From Tupaia tana (taxonomy: Eukaryota > Chordata > Mammalia > Scandentia > Tupaiidae), in contig JAKSZU010000005.1 in the NCBI GenBank assembly GCA_026018925.1, positions 88,656,886 through 88,720,885 of the forward strand: 64,000 bases of DNA, read 5' to 3'. Numbering within the stretch: the first letter of the stretch is position 1; each line of letters begins with the position of its first letter. Positions 12,168 to 23,346 of the stretch are shown here, piece by piece. Below the pieces are notes generated by a model. That model was not told where the DNA came from. It worked only from the letters and a program-made list of their open reading frames with translations, and did not search any database. The position numbers and the translations under genes were made by a program.

Positions 12168-12430
12168 AGGACCAACAGATCGTGTAATGGTTACATCATT
12201 CAACTTCCACATGGCCAACCACGGTTTGAGTCCTGGACCTGACAGCTTGAGACTCCCGCTGGGCGTATGTGTGTGCCCAAAATCCCAAGAGGAGAATGGA
12301 GGAGAAGGGATTGTGGCATGACCATCATCCCAGGGGGTGATTTCTCGCTTTCTCTCTCTGTCTCTCTCTGACTCTCCAGCGAGTGCACATGCCCTATAGC
12401 AAAAATCTCTCTGTAAAAACAGAAGAAGAG
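12168..12430 (+). mobile_element. tRNA-derived SINE, long type, A58, moderately diverged
   Basis: A forward copy with head GGACCAACAGATCGTGTAATGG and B box GGTTTGAGTCC. TSD AAAAGTATAAGAAA at 12152-12165 against AAAAGTATTAGAAA at 12432-12445. Confidence 0.9.
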
Positions 12431-12445
12431 AAAAAGTATTAGAAA

Positions 12446-13204
12446 TTAAATTCAATTTTATAAAACTAGAAGATGTCCCATTTTATCTTTATGATAATAA
12501 GGAAAAAATGAAGGAAGTTAATTAAGCAGAAAAGAATGGAGAAATTTAATGACCAAATGAGAATGACAACTTTTATTTCTGTCATGCTGTCCTTACTATT
12601 GGTAGCAGTTCCTAGAGCACTGAATTGAATAAATTAATCATCTTGTCTGAGAAAAAGACGACTTTATTCAATTACAGTACCTGCCTTAGGTTTAGGTTGG
12701 TCAAGTAAGTGACAACCTTTGCGTCACGTAATTGGCCTACCCACAGTAAAATATTTTAGGAAATTTTACCAGTAGATGTTTAACAGTGTAGTATAAAAGA
12801 TTATTTAGTTTAACAGAATCCATTCAGGTCATTTAAGAGCTGGTCTTTGAGGTTCTAAAACTCAGTGTCAATTCTAATCCCCCATGGGAGACAGAGCTCC
12901 ACTTACATGTATTGCTCACATCAAAGCCTGTTAGTGTCCCTACAATGTCCATAGGCCACTGTAAAAAGGAAATGTAGTTAACGACACAGCTTGTAAAACA
13001 TAAAAGTAGTTGATCCAGTAAAGGCTTGAGTTTCTCAGAATATAGATAAAGTTTTGGCATTTTTAAACATTTCCAGTAGCTCGATGTTGTAAAGTATAAC
13101 ATACATAGCACTCAGAGCGAGGAAAAGCTTCCTGCAGAGTTAGAGTATTAGTTTATGAAATTTTGTTCCTGTTAAAACTGAAGAGAAAACAAAACAAAAC
13201 CTGA
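12446..13204. other. Unique stretch, no gene seen
   Basis: The frame 12833-13111 (-) has no recognisable domain. Composition is slightly richer than the surroundings; unassigned. Confidence 0.45.
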
Positions 13205-13598
13205 AGGGCTGACAATCTGAAGAAAGTATTTGCAAAAGGCATATATAATAAAGGACTGAGGCCCAAACTATTCAAAAACTATTAACACTTAATAATAAGA
13301 AATTACTTGATTAAAAATTAAGCAAAACACTTGAACAGTCATCTAACTAAAGAAAATACAGAGATGATAAATGAACATATGAAAACATACTCCACATCAT
13401 ATGCCATTAGGAAATACAAATTAAAACATTAAGATACCACTATGTACTTATTGCAATGGCCAAAATCCAAAGCACTAATTCCAAATGCTGGCAAGAAGAG
13501 TAAGTAACAGCAACTCATGAGCATCATTGATGAGAATGCAAAGTAGTCAACACTCTGGAAAACAGCTTGGCAGCTTCTTGCAAAATAAACATACTCTT

Positions 13599-13692
13599 GG
13601 GATCAGCAGTTGGCATAATGGCTATGTTGCTGGACTCCCACTTGGTTGACCGAGGTTCGAGTCCTGGACCCGGTAGCTTAAATTCACTCCAG

Positions 13693-13724
<32 letters not shown>

Positions 13725-13886
13725 CTAAGACACCAAGAGGAGAATGGGAGAGAAGGGATTGTGGCGTGACCATTCCCCCGGGGATCATTTCTCGCTTTCT
13801 GTCTCTCTGTCTCTCTCTGTCTGTCTGGCGAGCGCACGTGCCCTATAGCAAAAACCTCTCCAAAATAAATAAATAAATAAATAAAC
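13599..13886 (+). mobile_element. tRNA-derived SINE, long type, A58, nested in old L1
   Basis: A forward copy with TSD AAACATACTCTT at 13587-13598 and 13887-13898. The B box is GGTTCGAGTCC, followed by CTTAAATTCAC. A (GT)n run at about 13695-13723 has grown in the GTGTGCGTGCG part of the body, and the tail is (AAAT)n. Confidence 0.93.
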
Positions 13887-14371
13887 AAACATACTCTTAC
13901 CATGACCCTTGGAATTTACCCAAATGACTTGAGAATTTATATCCACTCAAAAACCTGCATGCAAATATTTAAATCAGCTTTATTTATAACTGCCATAACT
14001 TGAAAGCAAACTAAGATGTCCCTCACTAGGTGAATGTATAACCAAACTGTGGGACATCCACACAATGGGATATTTTTCAGCACTATGAAGAAGTGAACTG
14101 ACAAGTCTCAAAAAGACTTGAAAGAAACTTAAACACATGTTACTAATTGAAAGAAGTCATTCTGAAAGGGCCGTACACTGTACTCATCCAACAATATGAC
14201 GTTCAGAAAAGGCAAAACTGTGGAGATCATAAAAGGGTCAGTGTCTGCAGGCAGTAGTGGACAGAGATGGATATATTGGTGGGGCAGAGTGGGGTTTTAG
14301 GGCTTTGAAATTACTCTGTATGACACTATATTAATAGATACCTATCACTATACCTTTGTTACAGTCTATAG

Positions 14372-14608
14372 AGAAATGAACAGTGGCACAGCAGTAAAAT
14401 GAGATGCTGCCAGTCTGACCCCCATGAGAAAGTTCCAAGTATCTTCTGGAATCGTCCTGGAGTATATCCAGAATACTCTTGCCTACAATCCAGGGCTAAC
14501 TGAAGCTTGGGCTGAATCATAGCATTAATATCCTGGTTGGGATCCTTTTTTTCTGTTTCTCTTTATGTGTCTCTCTCACACGTAGCAGAGATTAAAAACA
14601 AAAAACAA
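14372..14608 (+). mobile_element. SINE of a second tRNA-like family (family C), nested in old L1
   Basis: It breaks the L1 3' UTR between the GTTACAGTCTATAG and ACAACACCAAAAGTG blocks. Its text (CAGTGGCACAGCAGTAAAA, GAAAGTTCCAAGT, CCAGGGCTAACTGAAGC, GCATTAATATCCTGGTTGGG, then CT-rich and an A tail) differs from the dominant SINE but aligns in order with the elements at 26500-26668 (-) and 58155-58372 (+). Confidence 0.72.
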
Positions 14609-14845
14609 ACCTGTAGCTACAACACCAAAAGTGAATCTTAATGTAAACTATAGGCTTTGGGGGATAATGATGTGTAAACTAATTGATTCTAACAAATATA
14701 CCACTTTGGTGGAGGAGGATGATCATTTATATGGGGCAGGCTGTATATGCGTGGGGACAGTGGGTATATAGGAACAGTTTGTGCCTTCCACTAAAATTTT
14801 CTATGAATCTAAAATTGCTCTAAAAAATAAGCACTATTAAAAAAA

Positions 14846-16185
14846 TATCTAGACCCTCTTTCAAGTACTTATGGTTGAGATATTGTCAAAAGAAAAAAAT
14901 GGCCTAGCAACTGTTTTTAATCCAATTTTAAATTCACAGAGAAACTTTTACATTTCATTTGGACCTCTTGACCTTATTATTTCACATCTGCTCATTTAAA
15001 TGCATGATGTTCAATTGCACTGAAGATTACTTTTGTATTCTTATCAGTCTCACCCAAGGTAAGAGTTTTCTAAGGGGTGGTGAAATCTTGAATAAGAATT
15101 ATTATTATCCTTGAAATAGGCATCTGTTTCAATTATTTTTAGGCACTTTAAGCAAATAATTGACACATGGATGGCTGAAATGGGAGAATACACGGCACAT
15201 ATGTAGTTTCTTTGTTTGAACTTTTTGGGTTAAGTTATAAAACAGTGGAAATTCATGACCTATAAAGTTATCTCTAATATCAACTAACTTCTCAAATGTT
15301 TGCTTCTTCCTTTTTATAACTTTCCAAGATAAATTGCAATATTATTTTATTTGTGTAAAATTCTTGTTGCTGAGAGTATTTTAAAATTGTAATAGGATTA
15401 CTACAACTTTTTGTTGTAGTTTTAAATAATATATATTGATCTCCCAATAAGAGAGAAGCATAATAAATCAGACTTTTAGAACTGTAAATGTGTTCTATAA
15501 CATTAAATGTCAATTTTTTGTTCATAAAAATCAAGTAAAAGAAGGGAAATCATAGACAGACTTTCCTAAACAAACATTAGATAAGTCTAAACACAATATA
15601 AACAATGCATTGTGCATTTTTGCTGGGGATTCGCTGCAGAGTCCTAGACTGGCACAGGACACCAATGGCAAGAGGTCATGAGGGCTTCCACTCAATGACC
15701 TTATCCAATCCTAATTACTTCTTGTCGAACCCAGCTCTCAATACCATTGTTGGGTGAAGTTCCCATTTTTGTAATGCTATCATGTAACAACCAATTTTCA
15801 ATACTTTAACTTGGGGGAGAGACATTTGAAACATTATTTTCTGTTCTGCCCCCCCCAACTTTATGCTATTCTCACATATAAATTTTATTATTTTCATCTA
15901 AATAGTCCCAAGATTGTTAACTGATTCTAGCACCAATTCCAAAGTGCAAAATCCATATAACATCTGTGAAGTGAAAGGAAATTATATATGTTCCCAAAAT
16001 ATAATGGTGAACAGTCGTAGTATAAGTATTTTCATTCTACAGAGAAGACATAATGAACTTAAATCAAACCTGAAATCCAAGAAAGCATAGATTGAATCAT
16101 AAAGCTTGGGAATAATCTCTCACTCTGTGCCCCCCATCAACACAGTGGGGGTGTTGTGTCCCCAGAGGGGGAGGCAGCCTTATCC
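14846..16185. other. Unique AT-rich stretch, no gene seen
   Basis: No exon or repeat recognised. The frames 15292-15534 and 15715-15897 (-) look random. Confidence 0.45.
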
Positions 16186-16500
16186 TCATGACTTTACTGG
16201 ACCCTGCTCATGTCACGCTCCCTTGCTGACACGGTACTCGAAGACTCTAATGAGATCATGCTCCTTTTTGAAGTGTTATTAGACTAAGGTGGAATTTCTC
16301 CTGATGCCTGTCTTGATTCTCCTAGGCAGAATCTTTAATTACTAATCTGTGCAATTACACCCTCCTTTCACATTCTTTCATTATGGCACTTACCAGGTTG
16401 CGTTGCTATTATTGACTTGCCTGTGCTTCTCCTCACTGCCTTGTCCTTGAAAAAAAGAACTCATTCCCTTTGCATGTACGGGCTCAGAGCTTAAAATAAC
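16186..16500. mobile_element. L2/MIR-like old fragment
   Basis: Blocks CACATTCTTTCATTATGGCAC, TGCTATTATTGACTTGCCTG and ACTCATTCCCTTTGCATG resemble the 3' part of L2. Tentative: strand and exact family cannot be fixed by eye. Confidence 0.4.
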
Positions 16501-16826
16501 AACAAAAAAAAATGGTCAACAATTGTCGAATGGTTACATTGAGCCTACAAATTTGCTCATCTACTTCTATATAAATAAAGTCTCATGTAATTGTTGCTAG
16601 ATTGCACACTTTCTGTCTATCCTCCTGATAATAAAGGAAATAATATTATTTTTTTCTATTGGGATGCTCCAGTATAGATGTTAAAATAAAACAAAAACAA
16701 AGTAGAATACAATCAAACTAAAATTCCTGATTACTTTTCTTCTAAGTTTCTTCCTATTGGCATTTGTTAACTATACATATAAAACTTTTCAAAATGCTTT
16801 TTCTTTATCTTCAGGAAACACTTTTA

Positions 16827-16990
16827 GGGACTAGCAGGTGGTATGGTGGTTGATGCTGGATTCCCACATGCGGACAGCGGTTCGAATCCAGGACCTGGCG
16901 GCTTGCGTTCTCACTTTCCCACTCTCTCTCTGATCAATTAAACAGTAACAATAATAAAATACAAAATTAAATAAAATAAATAATTCTAAA
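16827..16990 (+). mobile_element. tRNA-derived SINE, short type (family B)
   Basis: The head GGGACTAGCAGGTGGTATGG with B box GGTTCGAATCC is followed directly by GGCGGCTTGCGTTCTCACTT, a short CT stretch, GATCAATTAAA and an A-rich tail. The long-type GC-rich body is absent, so this is a separate, shorter family or subfamily. Confidence 0.85.
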
Positions 16991-18099
16991 AAACAGTTTT
17001 TAAAAAAAACTCAGAAACATTTTTGTTTGGGTTTTCAGAAGGATTTCAATCATCCTTTGAAAGGTTTAAGTACATTGATAGTGATTGAGAAACTTATAAA
17101 ACCACAAAGCTAAATTAAAACCTTCATGTTGAAGATGATCAAATCTACTAATGCTAATTATTTCATAACATTAATCCAGAAATTGAGAGCAAGACCTGAA
17201 AATTTTCCTGTCTTTTTTTCTAGCCAGTTTTCAGAATGACATAAAGTTTTAAAAGATCAGGTTAGTTTCTTACAAACACAGGGACAGCAAACATTGCTGG
17301 AATTCATCACCCTGGGTGGGAGATATTTTCTGAAAACGGTTTTATGTTCAATGAGTTGTGATGTTCAAATAAGGGTTACGCTTTAATTTTGTTCTTTCTC
17401 CCTCTCTCTTTAAAATATAAAAAGACAATACTTGTGTTGATTGCCTGCTTTTTGTTGTAATTACAAGACAATTTCCTTTGAACAGTGTCTGTCTCTTAAT
17501 CACAAGTAACAGCAGGTACTGAGCAATTGATATGCTGCACGTTGTACTCTGAACAACACCCACAGAAAGAGCTGCATTAAGTGAAATCCTAAAGAGTTCT
17601 AAATTAAATGATGCTGTTTTTTTTTCCACTTGATTTAGCAAGCAAACTTATTGGAAATGCATTCTAAATTTATATGTTCCTATAAATTACAGGTTGTTTT
17701 TGTTGTGAGCTTTGTTCTTAGTGCTGTCTTTAATTAATATTTCTAAACTTATGACTTCAGAAGTATACAGAGCAAAATAAAAAATAGCTATTCATCATAA
17801 AAGGATAGTACCCTTTTCTTAGACTATACGACTTTTTATGAAAGAAGCTATGCCAAATCATTTCACTTAATACATTTTTAAAATGAAACAAAGAAACTAA
17901 ATAAATATACATAGCAAAAGACCTGGAGAATATTTTTTAAATATAAATAACCGACAGACTACTCTGTTTATTAGCATATCAAATAATTTTTAGAATTTGA
18001 TAATAAATCTAAAAATAAATTAAGAAAAAAATAATCTTACTTATCATTAGGAATCTTCAAATACAAAAATTAGATATAGATACTATATTTTACACATAT
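16991..18099. other. Unique stretch, no gene seen
   Basis: Mostly AT-rich. The part at 17440-17660 is more complex and free of repeats, so a conserved non-coding element is possible but unproven. The frame 17348-17641 (-) shows no domain. Confidence 0.4.
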
Positions 18100-18112
18100 A
18101 AGGATAAAGTAT

Positions 18113-18286
18113 GGGACCAGCAGGTGGCGTGGTTAAGACGCCGGTTTCCCACATGGTTGAGCATGGTTCAAGTCCCAGACCTGACGGCTTGCATTCTTGC
18201 TTTTTATTTCTCTTTCTGCCTCTCTCTCTGGTCAAATTAATAATAATCATAATCATAGTAATGAATAAATAAAATATTTCTTTAAA
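18113..18286 (+). mobile_element. tRNA-derived SINE, short type (family B)
   Basis: Head GGGACCAGCAGGTGGCGTGG, B box GGTTCAAGTCC, CTTGCATTCTTGC, CT stretch, GGTCAAATTAATAA tail. TSD AAGGATAAAG at 18100-18109 and 18287-18296. Confidence 0.9.
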
Positions 18287-18296
18287 AAGGATAAAG

Positions 18297-19283
18297 AAAA
18301 ATCTAATAAAATATGCTAGGGGCAATCACACTCAAATGCTCAAATAATTTTTTGAACATTTTAGAAAGGTGATTTGTTAATATTAATTGCAGTTTTGAAA
18401 GCACATTCAACTTAAATCAGCATTCTCTGTTTCATCTCCAAGAAATTAATTTCCTATGAGATTACATTTTCAAAAATATTTTCTAATACTATGTTTGGAA
18501 GCAAGACAAAACTAAACAAAATCAAAACCAACCAACTAAACATAGAACTCTGACCACATATCTGTCTAATAATAAGGTGATGGTTGACCAAATTATAGTC
18601 CAGTCAGGTCAAAGAATAATTGCACTAGACATAGTGAGGCTGGCAAGGCAATCTTTATTTAAGACTATCACAGTAGGAGTCAAGTCTGAATGAATGAAGT
18701 CAACTCCAATGTGGGAGAATGAAAGTGTGAACGTAAGGTAGCCTAAAGAAAAAGACCTGGAGGACATTAGAGTTTATAGTTTGATTTAGGACTGTGTTTG
18801 TTAAAAGCCTCCCATGGAGACTGGGTGGTAGAGCTCTGTCTTTCTTGATGAATATGTTAAAGAGATGGCTCTCTAGCCCTGAAAAAGCAGTCTAGGGTTG
18901 CAAAAATGTTGAAAGTACAGAAGAAGATATACATCTCAAAGGAGTAGGTCAAGTTTTTTCAGATGCAAATGTCCTAAAGTAAATACTTTAAGAAAAGTTA
19001 GTTCAGGGGCTTACAGTCAGGAAAATGCCTAACTGAATCAAGCTGAGTGGAACATTAAGGTCATACTTATGAATCATAATAGAATACGGTAACTATTGAA
19101 ATGAATAAGGCAATGGCAAGGTGGCACGTTGTGATATTTTTTGAATTGGTCTTAATCTTCCAAGAGAAACAAGAATAGGAAAAAAAGATGCAAAACGCAA
19201 CTCCAAATCAAGGTATCCTAATACTACATACCTCAAAATCTAAATGCAAGAGTCAAAATACCAAGGACAAGAATAATTTTATA
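18297..19283. other. Unassigned stretch, possible old LTR remnant
   Basis: Sequence around 18630-18700 has a CAAGGCAATCTTTATTTAAG block that, read in reverse, looks like an LTR polyadenylation region. I cannot name a family and see no gene. Confidence 0.3.
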
Positions 19284-19533
19284 GGGACTAGCAGTTAGCG
19301 TAATGGCTATGTCGCTGGACTCCCACATAGTCGACCGCAGTTCGCGTCCCAGACCCGGTGGCTTAAAACTCACGCCGGACGCGTATGTGTGCGTGCCCAA
19401 GATCCCGGAGGAGAATGGAGGAGAAGGGATTGTGGCATGGCCATCCCCCCTGGGGGGTGATTTCTCGCCTGTCTCTCTCTGTTGGTCTGGCGAGCGCACA
19501 TGCCCTATAGCAAAAAAAAAAAAAAAAAAAAAA
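19284..19533 (+). mobile_element. tRNA-derived SINE, long type, C58 subfamily
   Basis: A near full-length forward copy with intact head, B box AGTTCGCGTCC, CTTAAAACTCACGCC, the CCCCCCTGGGGGG block and an A tail of about 22. Its CT segment is shortened. I could not find a clear TSD. Confidence 0.92.
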
Positions 19534-19900
19534 GTTTCTATAAACCTTATAAACCTTAAATAAACAGTAGTCACATGAAGGAAGACAAGAGAGACTTCTT
19601 TTGGTCCCAAGAACAAGGTAATTTAACAATCATCAAGTTCCCAGACGGAAAAGAGAATAATTCACAAGAAAAGGGAGCCTTAATTACACTTTCATAAACT
19701 GCTGATGAAACTATACAGGGTGGTTTCCAGGGAGCATTGGAATATTATGAGTATCTGGGAGGTTGCCTAGATCAACAGATCTCTCAAAAATAAACAAAGA
19801 TTAAATTAAAAGAACAAAATATTACAGTGAGGGGAAACTCCAGAAAATAGAACACAGATTGGGGCAGACAATCTGGGAGTAAAAGTGAGAATATTCTAAT
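19534..19900. other. Unique stretch, no gene seen
   Basis: A short gap between two SINEs; no feature recognised. Confidence 0.5.
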
Positions 19901-19914
19901 ATATATGGGAGATG

Positions 19915-20160
19915 GGACCAGCAGGTGACATGGTGGCTAAAAGTACAGGACTTCCACATGGCCAACCTTGGTTTGAGTCCTGGACCAAGTGACTTGAAAC
20001 TCATGCCAGGCACTCATGCATGTGTCCAAAATCTCAGAAGGAAAATTAAGAAGGGATTGTGATGTGACCATACTCTCTGGGGGATGACTTCTTACTTTCC
20101 TTCTTACTGTCTCTCTCTCTGTCTCTACAGTGAGTGCACACACCCTGTGACAAAAACTTT
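19915..20160 (+). mobile_element. tRNA-derived SINE, long type, diverged, with giant simple-repeat tail
   Basis: Head GGGACCAGCAGGTGACATGG, B box GGTTTGAGTCC and a diverged body. The flanks TATATGGGAGATG (19902-19914) and TATATGGAAGGAAG (20517-20530) look like a TSD lying outside the purine array. If so, the array at 20161-20516 is the expanded A tail of this SINE. Confidence 0.85.
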
Positions 20161-20204
20161 AAAATAAAAAAAGAAGAAAAAAGAGAAGGAAAGAAAGAAA
20201 GAGA

Positions 20205-20254
<50 letters not shown>

Positions 20255-20516
20255 TAGAAGAAAGAAAAAAAGAAAAGAAAAGAAAAGAGAAAAGTAAAAA
20301 GAAAAGAAGAGAAAAGAAAAGAAAAGAAAAGAAAAGAAAAGAAAAGAAAAGAAAAGAAAAGAAAAGAAAAGAAAAGAAGGAAGAAAGGAAAGGAAAGGAA
20401 AGGAAAGGAAAGGAAAGGAAAGGAAAGGAAAGGAAAGGAAAGGAAAGGAAAGGAAAAGGAAAGGAAAGGAAAGGAAAGGAAAGGAAAGGAAAGGAAAGGA
20501 AAGGAAAGAAAAGAAG
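20161..20516 (+). repeat. Compound purine microsatellite: (GA)n, (AAAAG)n, (GGAAA)n
   Basis: Successive arrays: an AAG-rich lead-in, (GA)n at about 20203-20251, (AAAAG)n at about 20270-20378, and (AAAGG)n at about 20385-20510. The long frames reading Lys/Glu/Arg (+) or Phe/Leu/Ser (-) across it are products of the repeat alone. Confidence 0.96.
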
Positions 20517-20530
20517 TATATGGAAGGAAG

Positions 20531-21040
20531 AATGAAGGAGCCAAATAGCCCCAAGTATACACAACTTGGGAGAATCAGAAGACATTCCAAATACAAAATT
20601 TGAAAACTTATCCTGCTAATCCCAACCTGTGACAGAAAATTGCTTCAAAAGTACAAGAGAAGTTCAATACATTTGAACATGGAAGGTTGAGAAGACCAAT
20701 TTTTGAACTTTATTCAGTGGTGTTTTATGAGAAAAATGCAATGTGAATGCTATACTTCAAGAAAACAAAGACATACCAGAAGAATACAGCAACAATCTAG
20801 AGAGACACTCCAAAATGAACTAAGCAACATTAGGAAAATTATTCAAAAAATGAAATAAATAAACAAATCAGAATTAGTAAAGCTGAGAAGTAAGATACTT
20901 AGTTAACAAAAGAATGTAGATGTGTAGCCAACTTTCTATAGGAAAAAAAAAAAAAAAAACATCAAAATACCAGAGGAAGTTTTCAGTCTATTATCAAACT
21001 ATTTAATAGAACATATCACAAGAATTAATGCTCATTTTAG
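20531..21040. other. Unique AT-rich stretch, no gene seen
   Basis: Contains an A run at 20942-20959. No repeat or gene recognised. Confidence 0.45.
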
Positions 21041-21044
21041 AAAG

Positions 21045-21405
21045 TAATTATGTCCCTCCAAAATTCAAATGTTGCAACAGTCTGAATTTGTCACTGCCAT
21101 TAGGAAGTAATTACGAGTATGCGTAGTCATAGATTGGGGTCCTAATTCCATAGGACTGCTGTCTTCTTTGTAAATAGGTAAAGATGCTAGGAGTAAGTTG
21201 CAGACTGAGGAAAGGCCTTGGGAGGACAGATCAAAAAAAGCCACCATGTGCAAGCCAAGGAGTGAGGTCTCAGGAAAAATGAAGTCTGCTGACTCCTTGA
21301 TCTTGCATTGTCATCTCTGGAACTGTGGGGACATCATTTTCTATTGTTTAAGTCAATATGCCTGTAAGATTTTGTTATAGTAGCCTGAGTACACTATTAT
21401 GATAG
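21045..21405 (+). mobile_element. Old LTR-like fragment (MaLR/ERVL type, family uncertain)
   Basis: The order ATTATGTCCCTCCAAAATTC, ATTCCATAGGACTGCTGTC, AAGCCACCATGTGCAAGCC, CTCCTTGATCTTGCATTG, CTGGAACTGTGGG and TTTTGTTATAGTAGCCTGAG follows a widely known ancient mammalian LTR pattern. No internal retroviral sequence is attached, so it is probably a solo LTR. Confidence 0.6.
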
Positions 21406-21578
21406 TCGGAGAAAATATATGATAAAAAGAATAATTTTTAATTCTAATAGAAATAACAAAGAGATATAATTTATTTGAGGGAAGACTTTAGGTATTGAAG
21501 ATAGGCAAAGATGACCCATTCTATAGATGCTACTAATTCCCAAAGACAATCAAATAATGTAATAATACTACTAGAAAC

Positions 21579-21581
<3 letters not shown>

Positions 21582-21669
<88 letters not shown>

Positions 21670-21678
21670 TATATACCC
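21582..21678. repeat. (TC)n followed by (AT)n microsatellite
   Basis: (TC)n at 21582-21618, (AT)n at 21619-21660, then a short AC/AT end. Confidence 0.95.
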
Positions 21679-21679
21679 A

Positions 21680-22045
21680 TTTTTAAAAGGTCATATTGTT
21701 GGACTTAGGAAATTGAGATGAAATGAACAGTTTGGAGTCGAATCTAGCAAAACTATTGAACTACAAAAAAGGGTACAAAAATGTTGTCTGATTAGACAGG
21801 AAAAAATAGCTCTTCGCTTTTAAGAGAGCTAAAGTAAGAGTGCCATCAGGTGTTTTGATGGCAAAAATGTATGTGCCAGAAAAAAATGAAGTAAATGTGA
21901 AAGAGAATGTGCACTAAAGATATTATGTATAATCAAATAGAGCTTCAGGTACAAATGTCACAGAACAACCTTTTGTAAACCTGCACAAACTCAAACAACC
22001 AAATGCGATTGAATAAACAGTCAAGAGGACTATTAATATAAGTAT
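21680..22045. other. Unique stretch between AT arrays
   Basis: No gene or repeat family recognised. Confidence 0.45.
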
Positions 22046-22230
22046 AAATTATATATATATATATATATATGTATGTATATATATATATATGTATGTATAT
22101 ATATATATATATATACATACATATATATATGTTTAAATGTTATAGACATTTATAAACTTATAATTTAGGTATGTAGGAAATATATATATATATATATTTG
22201 TTCAGTACTATGTCTACCTTTTGTCTGAGA

Positions 22231-22265
<35 letters not shown>

Positions 22266-22300
22266 CACACACATATATATATATATATAGTACTGAACAA
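22046..22300. repeat. AT/GT arrays with a 13-bp perfect inverted repeat
   Basis: Three (AT)n blocks lie at 22046-22132, 22180-22197 and 22231-22289. TTGTTCAGTACTA at 22198-22210 is the exact reverse complement of TAGTACTGAACAA at 22288-22300, each abutting an AT run, so the segment can fold into a hairpin or cruciform. Confidence 0.9.
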
Positions 22301-22490
22301 TATGTAAGTAGAAATATGAACAAATGCCATATAATTAGCATTAAACCTGAAACATAAAAGATAAAGTGTCATATGTCTTTTCCTCACAAAAGCATTTGCA
22401 GAGGAAAATACCATAATAGCAATGAACCAAAATGAGTGTACGTAATGAGACTTTTAAATTAGAACCGACCAAATCAAATAGACAATTTAA

Positions 22491-22528
<38 letters not shown>
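22491..22528. repeat. (GT)n microsatellite
   Basis: An uninterrupted GT run of about 18 units. Confidence 0.95.
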
Positions 22529-22530
<2 letters not shown>

Positions 22531-22556
22531 TTGTTTCTGTTGTTGTTTTTCTTTTA

Positions 22557-22627
22557 TTAGACAGGGTCTTACTATGTTGTAATGCACCTGCCTCAGCCTC
22601 TGGGCTGACTGACTGGGACCACAGTTA
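22557..22627 (-). mobile_element. 7SL/Alu-like fragment, reverse strand
   Basis: The blocks AGACAGGGTCTTACTATGTTG, GCACCTGCCTCAGCCTCTGG and ACTGGGACCACAG follow the order of a reversed Alu/7SL-derived monomer. Short and diverged, so homology is probable rather than certain. Confidence 0.5.
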
Positions 22628-22639
22628 TATGATGTATTG

Positions 22640-23345
22640 CTTTTTTTTTTTTTTTTATTAATTACTTTATTTATTTTTGTATATACTTTCAATCATATTG
22701 TTTGGCTTACAATGAGACCATTTCGATATGTGAACATTTCTCCCCAGACCCGTTGATCGAAATATCTTCAACAGATAACACCACACCTCCCCATCCCGTC
22801 AATGCTCTACCTCTGTATCCCTTCTCCAAATGTCTTTCGTTGGGCCCCACTCCTCCACATACACCTCATCTGACATTCAAACCTATCTCTTGTGTTTTGC
22901 TTTTTATGGTAGGTCAGGAATCAAACCAGGGGCTGCTATGTGGTCTACCACAGTTAGCCCACAGATACAGTCTTAAAAACTCAGTTGTCTTACTTCAATT
23001 TCCCTAGAAACAAACTTTGAATGGGGATTGCATGTAGGCAGCTTATTGGAGGGTGAAGGAAGCAGGATTGCTCTGAGGAAGGAGTGAACTGCAGCCCAGT
23101 CTCAACAGAACAGCTGTGAGTCAGTAGCACAGGGCCTCTGGAACTGGGATGGGCCTTTGGAATTGTCCTGCCTTCAGGCGAAGCATCTGGTCTTTGAACA
23201 TGGACTGCTGTAGGGAGACAGATTAAACTTGGATAAGAAAACTCTCTGTAGCCAAAGGCAATTCCTCAGGATCTTCTCAGTTGAGCCTTCTGCTACCAAT
23301 AGTCACAGTGGCTGGGGAGAATAGTGCCTCAGCCTTCAAGAAGAG
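22640..23345. other. Unassigned stretch with one tRNA-like reverse patch
   Basis: At about 22905-22975 the minus strand reads GGGCTAACTGTGGTAGACC then GGTTTGATTCC, resembling A and B boxes of a tRNA-Ala/ID-like SINE. The rest, including the richer 23010-23280, is not assigned; it may be an old repeat. No gene seen. Confidence 0.35.
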
Positions 23346-23346
23346 A

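Larger units (their letters stand above)
13205..14845 (+). mobile_element. Old mammalian L1 3' end, interrupted by two SINEs
   Basis: The sequence follows the familiar 3' portion of ancient eutherian L1s: GGCAGCTTCTTGCAAAATAAAC, ACCCAAATGACTTGAGAA, TTTATTTATAACTGCCATAACTTG, GGTGAATGTATAACCAAACTG, GAAAGAAGTCATTCTGAAA, then the 3' UTR blocks AATCTTAATGTAAACTATAGG, GATAATGATGTGTAAACTAA and ATTGCTCTAAAAAATAA. SINEs occupy 13599-13886 and about 14372-14608. Strong divergence and lost frames make it a fossil. Confidence 0.88.

Noticed and set aside
20046..20596. Long open frames (133-179 codons) on both strands
   Set aside because: They are produced entirely by the GA/AAAAG/AAAGG array; residues are only Lys/Glu/Arg or Phe/Leu/Ser.
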